61,890 nucleotides of DNA. Source: an uncultured Steroidobacter sp. (lineage in GTDB: Bacteria; Pseudomonadota; Gammaproteobacteria; Steroidobacterales; Steroidobacteraceae). This document shows positions 59,072 through 61,890 of this stretch, one piece after another. The notes beneath the pieces were generated by a model, which saw only the letters and a list, made by a program, of their open reading frames with translations, was not told the origin of the DNA and did no database searches. A program made the translations under genes and the position numbers. The stretch is taken from positions 1 to 61,890 of the forward strand of contig CALLKK010000020.1 of the NCBI GenBank assembly GCA_938008435.1, written 5' to 3'. Within the stretch, counting starts at the first letter, position 1. Every line of letters starts with the position of its first letter.

Positions 59072-61890
59072 TCAAATCGTCGCTGCCCCAAACGACACCG
59101 CCCAAACTGACGACAACGCCTCCGCCTGCCGCAGCACCGTCTGAACTGCCGCATCCTGAAGATCAGGCGGGTAGCCATACTTGCGCAGAATGCGTTTCAC
59201 GAGCACCCGCATCCGGGCGCGGGCAGATTCCCGATGCGCCCAGTCGACGGTCACGTTTCCGCGCAAACTCACCAGCAACTCGTGCGCGATGACCTTGAGC
59301 TTGTCATCGCCCATCACCTGCACCGCGCTCTCGTTCTCCGCCAAGGCGTCGTAGAACGCAATCTCTTCATCTGAGAGACCCGATTCCTCGCCCCGCTGGC
59401 GTGCTGCGCGGATATCCTTGGCCAGCTGGATCAGCTCCTGAAGTACCTCGACGGTCGTGATGGCGTTGGCGTGGTAGCGCGCAACAGCGTCCTCCAACCG
59501 CTCTGAAAAGGCCTTGGTCTGCACCACGTTCGCCTTACTGCGCGAACGAATGCTGTCGTTGATCAGCTTGCGCAGCGCCTCTAACGCCAGGTTCTTCTTT
59601 TCCATCTGCTGCACCTCGGCGAGGAACTCGTCCGAGAGGATGGAAATATCCGGGCTCTTGATACCCGCAGCGGCGAGGATATCCACGATCTCGGTCGAGA
59701 CTACGGCACGGCTCACGATCTGCTGGATGGCCAGCTCACGCTCCTGCTGGGTGCTTCCAGTGCCGGCGCTGCTCTTGACCAGCGCAGCGCGAATCGCCTG
59801 GAAGAAGCCGACTTCTTCGCGGATCTGCCGAGCCTCGTCCGAGGCAGAGGCCAAAGCGTACGCTTTCGATAAGGCGAGCACGGCGTCCTGGAAACGACGA
59901 TGGGCGTTCTTCTTGCCTTCCTTGGAGGTCTCTCTGGCCGCCAACCGCTGCTGCATGTCCAGAATCCATTCGATGGCGCCCGCCATCATCGCGAGACGTT
60001 CCTGCGGCGTGCCGTTCAGCGCAGTGAGGTAGTCGAAGCCGTGGAACATGTCGCGCACGACTTCGTACTTCTCCATCATCACCGCGATGGCCTCGGCCTC
60101 GTCGATGCCGGTGTTCTCGCGGTCGCGCGGCGAATACTGCGCCAGTGCAGACTTCAGGTTCTGCGCAATGCCGATGTAGTCGACGATCAGTCCCGCCGGC
60201 TTGTCGCGGAACACGCGATTGACGCGTGCGATAGCCTGCATCAGGCCGTGACCACGCATTGGCTTGTCTACATACATGGTATGCATGCACGGCGCGTCGA
60301 AGCCGGTCAGCCACATGTCACGCACGATCACCAGCTTGAGCGGGTCCTTCGGGTCGCGAGCACGTTTGGCGAGAAGATCACGTCGGGCCTTGTTGCCGAT
60401 GTGCGGCTGCCATTCCTTCGGATCGCTCGCGGAGCCTGTCATCACGATCTTGACCACCCCCGCGTTGTCATCCGGACTGTGCCAGTCTGGTCGCAGCTTG
60501 ACGAGCTCGTCGTAGAGCGCCACGCAGATGCGGCGGCTCATGCACACGACCATCGCCTTGCCATCGAGCGCCGCGACGCGGTTTTCAAAGTGTTGCACGA
60601 TATCGGCCGCCACAAGCTTGAGGCGTTTGTCTGCGCCGACCAGCGCCTCGATGGTGGCCCACTTCTGCTTGGCGCGTTCACGAGTTGGCTCTTCCTCGTC
60701 TTCCAGTATTTCCTCGATCTCGACGTCGATCTTCGGTTTCTCATCGTCGTCGAGCTCGATGCGAGCCAGGCGCGATTCGTAGTAGATCGGCACGGTCGCG
60801 CCATCTTCCACCGCGCGGCTGATGTCGTAGATGTCGATGTAGTTGCCGAACACAGCCGGGGTGTTGACGTCGTCCGCCTCGATGGGAGTGCCGGTGAAGC
60901 CGATGAAGGAGGCATTCGGCAAGGCATCGCGCATGTACTTGGCGAAGCCGTAGGAGATTTGGCCGGTCTTGCTATCCACCTTGGCCTTGAAACCGTACTG
61001 GCTGCGGTGAGCCTCGTCCGCGATGACGACAACGTTACGGCGTGTGGTGAGCGGCTTCTCGATCTCGCCGAACTTCTGCAAAGTCGTGAAGATCACGCCC
61101 CCCGAAGCGCGATCCAATAGCTCCTGCAGATGTTCCCGACTCTCCGCTTGCACGGGCGTCTGCCGGATCAGGTCGCGACACATCGAAAAGGTGCCGAAAA
61201 GCTGGTCGTCCAAGTCGTTGCGGTCGGTCAGCACCAGGAGCGTCGGATTGGCCATCGCCGGGTGCTTGATGAGACAGCCCGCATAGAACGCCATCAACAG
61301 GCTCTTGCCTGACCCCTGGGTGTGCCAGATGACACCTGCGCGCCTGTCGCCGCGCTTTTGCGTCTTGACGCTAGGCAAGCCATGGCTGGCAGGATCTTCG
61401 GCCACGCCGTCCAAGGGCATCGAGGCGCGAATCGTGGAATCCACCGCATGCCGCACGGCATGGAATTGATGATAGCCAGCGATGATCTTGACCAACCCTG
61501 AGCCGGTCTCACCGAAGACCGTAAAGTCGCGGAGCAGATCGAGCAGCCGGCGGTGCTCAAACACACCTTCGATCAGGGTCGTCAGTTCCGGTGCCCCCTT
61601 GGGCGCGACCTCCGTGCCGTCCGTCGTGCGCCACGGCATGAACCGTTCCAGGTCCGCCGACAGCGAGCCCACCCGGGCAGAGATGCCATCCGAAGTGACC
61701 AGCAGCGCGTTGGTGTGGAACAGCTGGGGGACCTGCTGCTTGTACGTCTGCAGCTGGTTGAAGGCACCTGCCAGTGTGGCGTTCTCGCTGCCCGGCGCCT
61801 TGAGCTCGATCACCGCCAGCGGCAGGCCGTTGATGAACACCACAACGTCGGGCCGGCGGGTGTTCTGCCCGTTGATCACCACGAACTGGC
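59072..61890 (-). CDS. hsdR: Type I restriction enzyme R subunit (partial, N-terminus beyond the window)
   Basis: About 939 residues are visible and the frame stays open to the right edge, so the start lies outside. The N-terminal nuclease domain shows RRPDVVVFINGLPLAVIELKAPG (PD-(D/E)xK type). The motor shows Walker A in IWHTQGSGKSLLMAF, DEAH in VVVIADEAHRSQYG, TGTPIE and GFDAPCMHTMYVDKPMRGH, with LMQAIARVNRVFRDKPAG as motif VI. The C-terminal helical region (about the last 280 residues) would contact the methylase. It translocates and cleaves unmodified DNA together with HsdM and HsdS, expected to the right of the window. Confidence 0.95.
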   Translation of the reverse strand, partial: QFVVINGQNTRRPDVVVFINGLPLAVIELKAPGSENATLAGAFNQLQTYKQQVPQLFHTNALLVTSDGISARVGSLSADLERFMPWRTTDGTEVAPKGAPELTTLIEGVFEHRRLLDLLRDFTVFGETGSGLVKIIAGYHQFHAVRHAVDSTIRASMPLDGVAEDPASHGLPSVKTQKRGDRRAGVIWHTQGSGKSLLMAFYAGCLIKHPAMANPTLLVLTDRNDLDDQLFGTFSMCRDLIRQTPVQAESREHLQELLDRASGGVIFTTLQKFGEIEKPLTTRRNVVVIADEAHRSQYGFKAKVDSKTGQISYGFAKYMRDALPNASFIGFTGTPIEADDVNTPAVFGNYIDIYDISRAVEDGATVPIYYESRLARIELDDDEKPKIDVEIEEILEDEEEPTRERAKQKWATIEALVGADKRLKLVAADIVQHFENRVAALDGKAMVVCMSRRICVALYDELVKLRPDWHSPDDNAGVVKIVMTGSASDPKEWQPHIGNKARRDLLAKRARDPKDPLKLVIVRDMWLTGFDAPCMHTMYVDKPMRGHGLMQAIARVNRVFRDKPAGLIVDYIGIAQNLKSALAQYSPRDRENTGIDEAEAIAVMMEKYEVVRDMFHGFDYLTALNGTPQERLAMMAGAIEWILDMQQRLAARETSKEGKKNAHRRFQDAVLALSKAYALASASDEARQIREEVGFFQAIRAALVKSSAGTGSTQQERELAIQQIVSRAVVSTEIVDILAAAGIKSPDISILSDEFLAEVQQMEKKNLALEALRKLINDSIRSRSKANVVQTKAFSERLEDAVARYHANAITTVEVLQELIQLAKDIRAARQRGEESGLSDEEIAFYDALAENESAVQVMGDDKLKVIAHELLVSLRGNVTVDWAHRESARARMRVLVKRILRKYGYPPDLQDAAVQTVLRQAEALSSVWAVSFGAATI

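Overview
The window is a GC-rich bacterial chromosome segment. Gene content suggests a free-living Gammaproteobacterium, possibly of the Steroidobacter/Nevskia/Xanthomonas type: TonB receptors with FecI/FecR control, RND efflux, two-partner secretion, an autotransporter, a REP-associated transposase and the carboxynorspermidine route. The genus is a guess; there is no rRNA or other taxonomic marker. The right end is cut inside hsdR.

Layout. (1) 0.1-14.0 kb, minus strand: one signalling and catabolic locus made of an ECF sigma factor, a FecR-type anti-sigma factor, an STN-bearing TonB receptor, a second paralogous TonB receptor, and five consecutive exported amidase-signature enzymes, most junctions overlapping or nearly touching. 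This is the strongest candidate for an undescribed system. (2) 14.4-19.1 kb, plus strand: a periplasmic adaptor, an RND efflux transporter broken by a frameshift, and a c'-type cytochrome. (3) 19.5-23.6 kb: a 1372-residue multidomain protein with a LamG-like domain, a glycine-rich collagen-like region, two TIG domains and a possible papain-fold domain, without a visible signal peptide. (4) 23.7-26.2 kb: a soluble hybrid histidine kinase. (5) 26.8-37.8 kb: a two-partner secretion operon (TpsB, a 2689-residue MBG-repeat TpsA, and an unexpected third periplasmic gene). (6) 37.9-44.7 kb: Tat-exported GH95 fucosidase, YihY-family membrane protein, M14-like carboxypeptidase and M13 lipoprotein peptidase. 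(7) 44.8-49.0 kb: an OmpA-family protein and a divergent HTH regulator sharing a palindromic operator, then a REP-associated tyrosine transposase. Sixteen copies of a short GGTGTGTGTCC-type repeat lie in three clusters around this block. (8) 49.2-52.2 kb: carboxynorspermidine decarboxylase and dehydrogenase, then convergent tadA. (9) 52.4-61.9 kb: an accessory zone with gene remnants (PLD family, RND pump), an autotransporter, a GNAT acetyltransferase, a VapBC/FitAB-type toxin-antitoxin pair and a type I restriction HsdR subunit. Single-gene blocks here are separated by copies of a dispersed repeat of about 100-110 bp.

How genes may work together. In region 1 the STN-bearing receptor, FecR and sigma factor probably form a surface signalling relay that switches on import and periplasmic hydrolysis of an amide-containing compound by the second receptor and the five amidases. 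The substrate cannot be read from the sequence. In region 5 TpsB would export TpsA, and the third gene may help in the periplasm. All functional statements come from reading motifs; no database search was possible.
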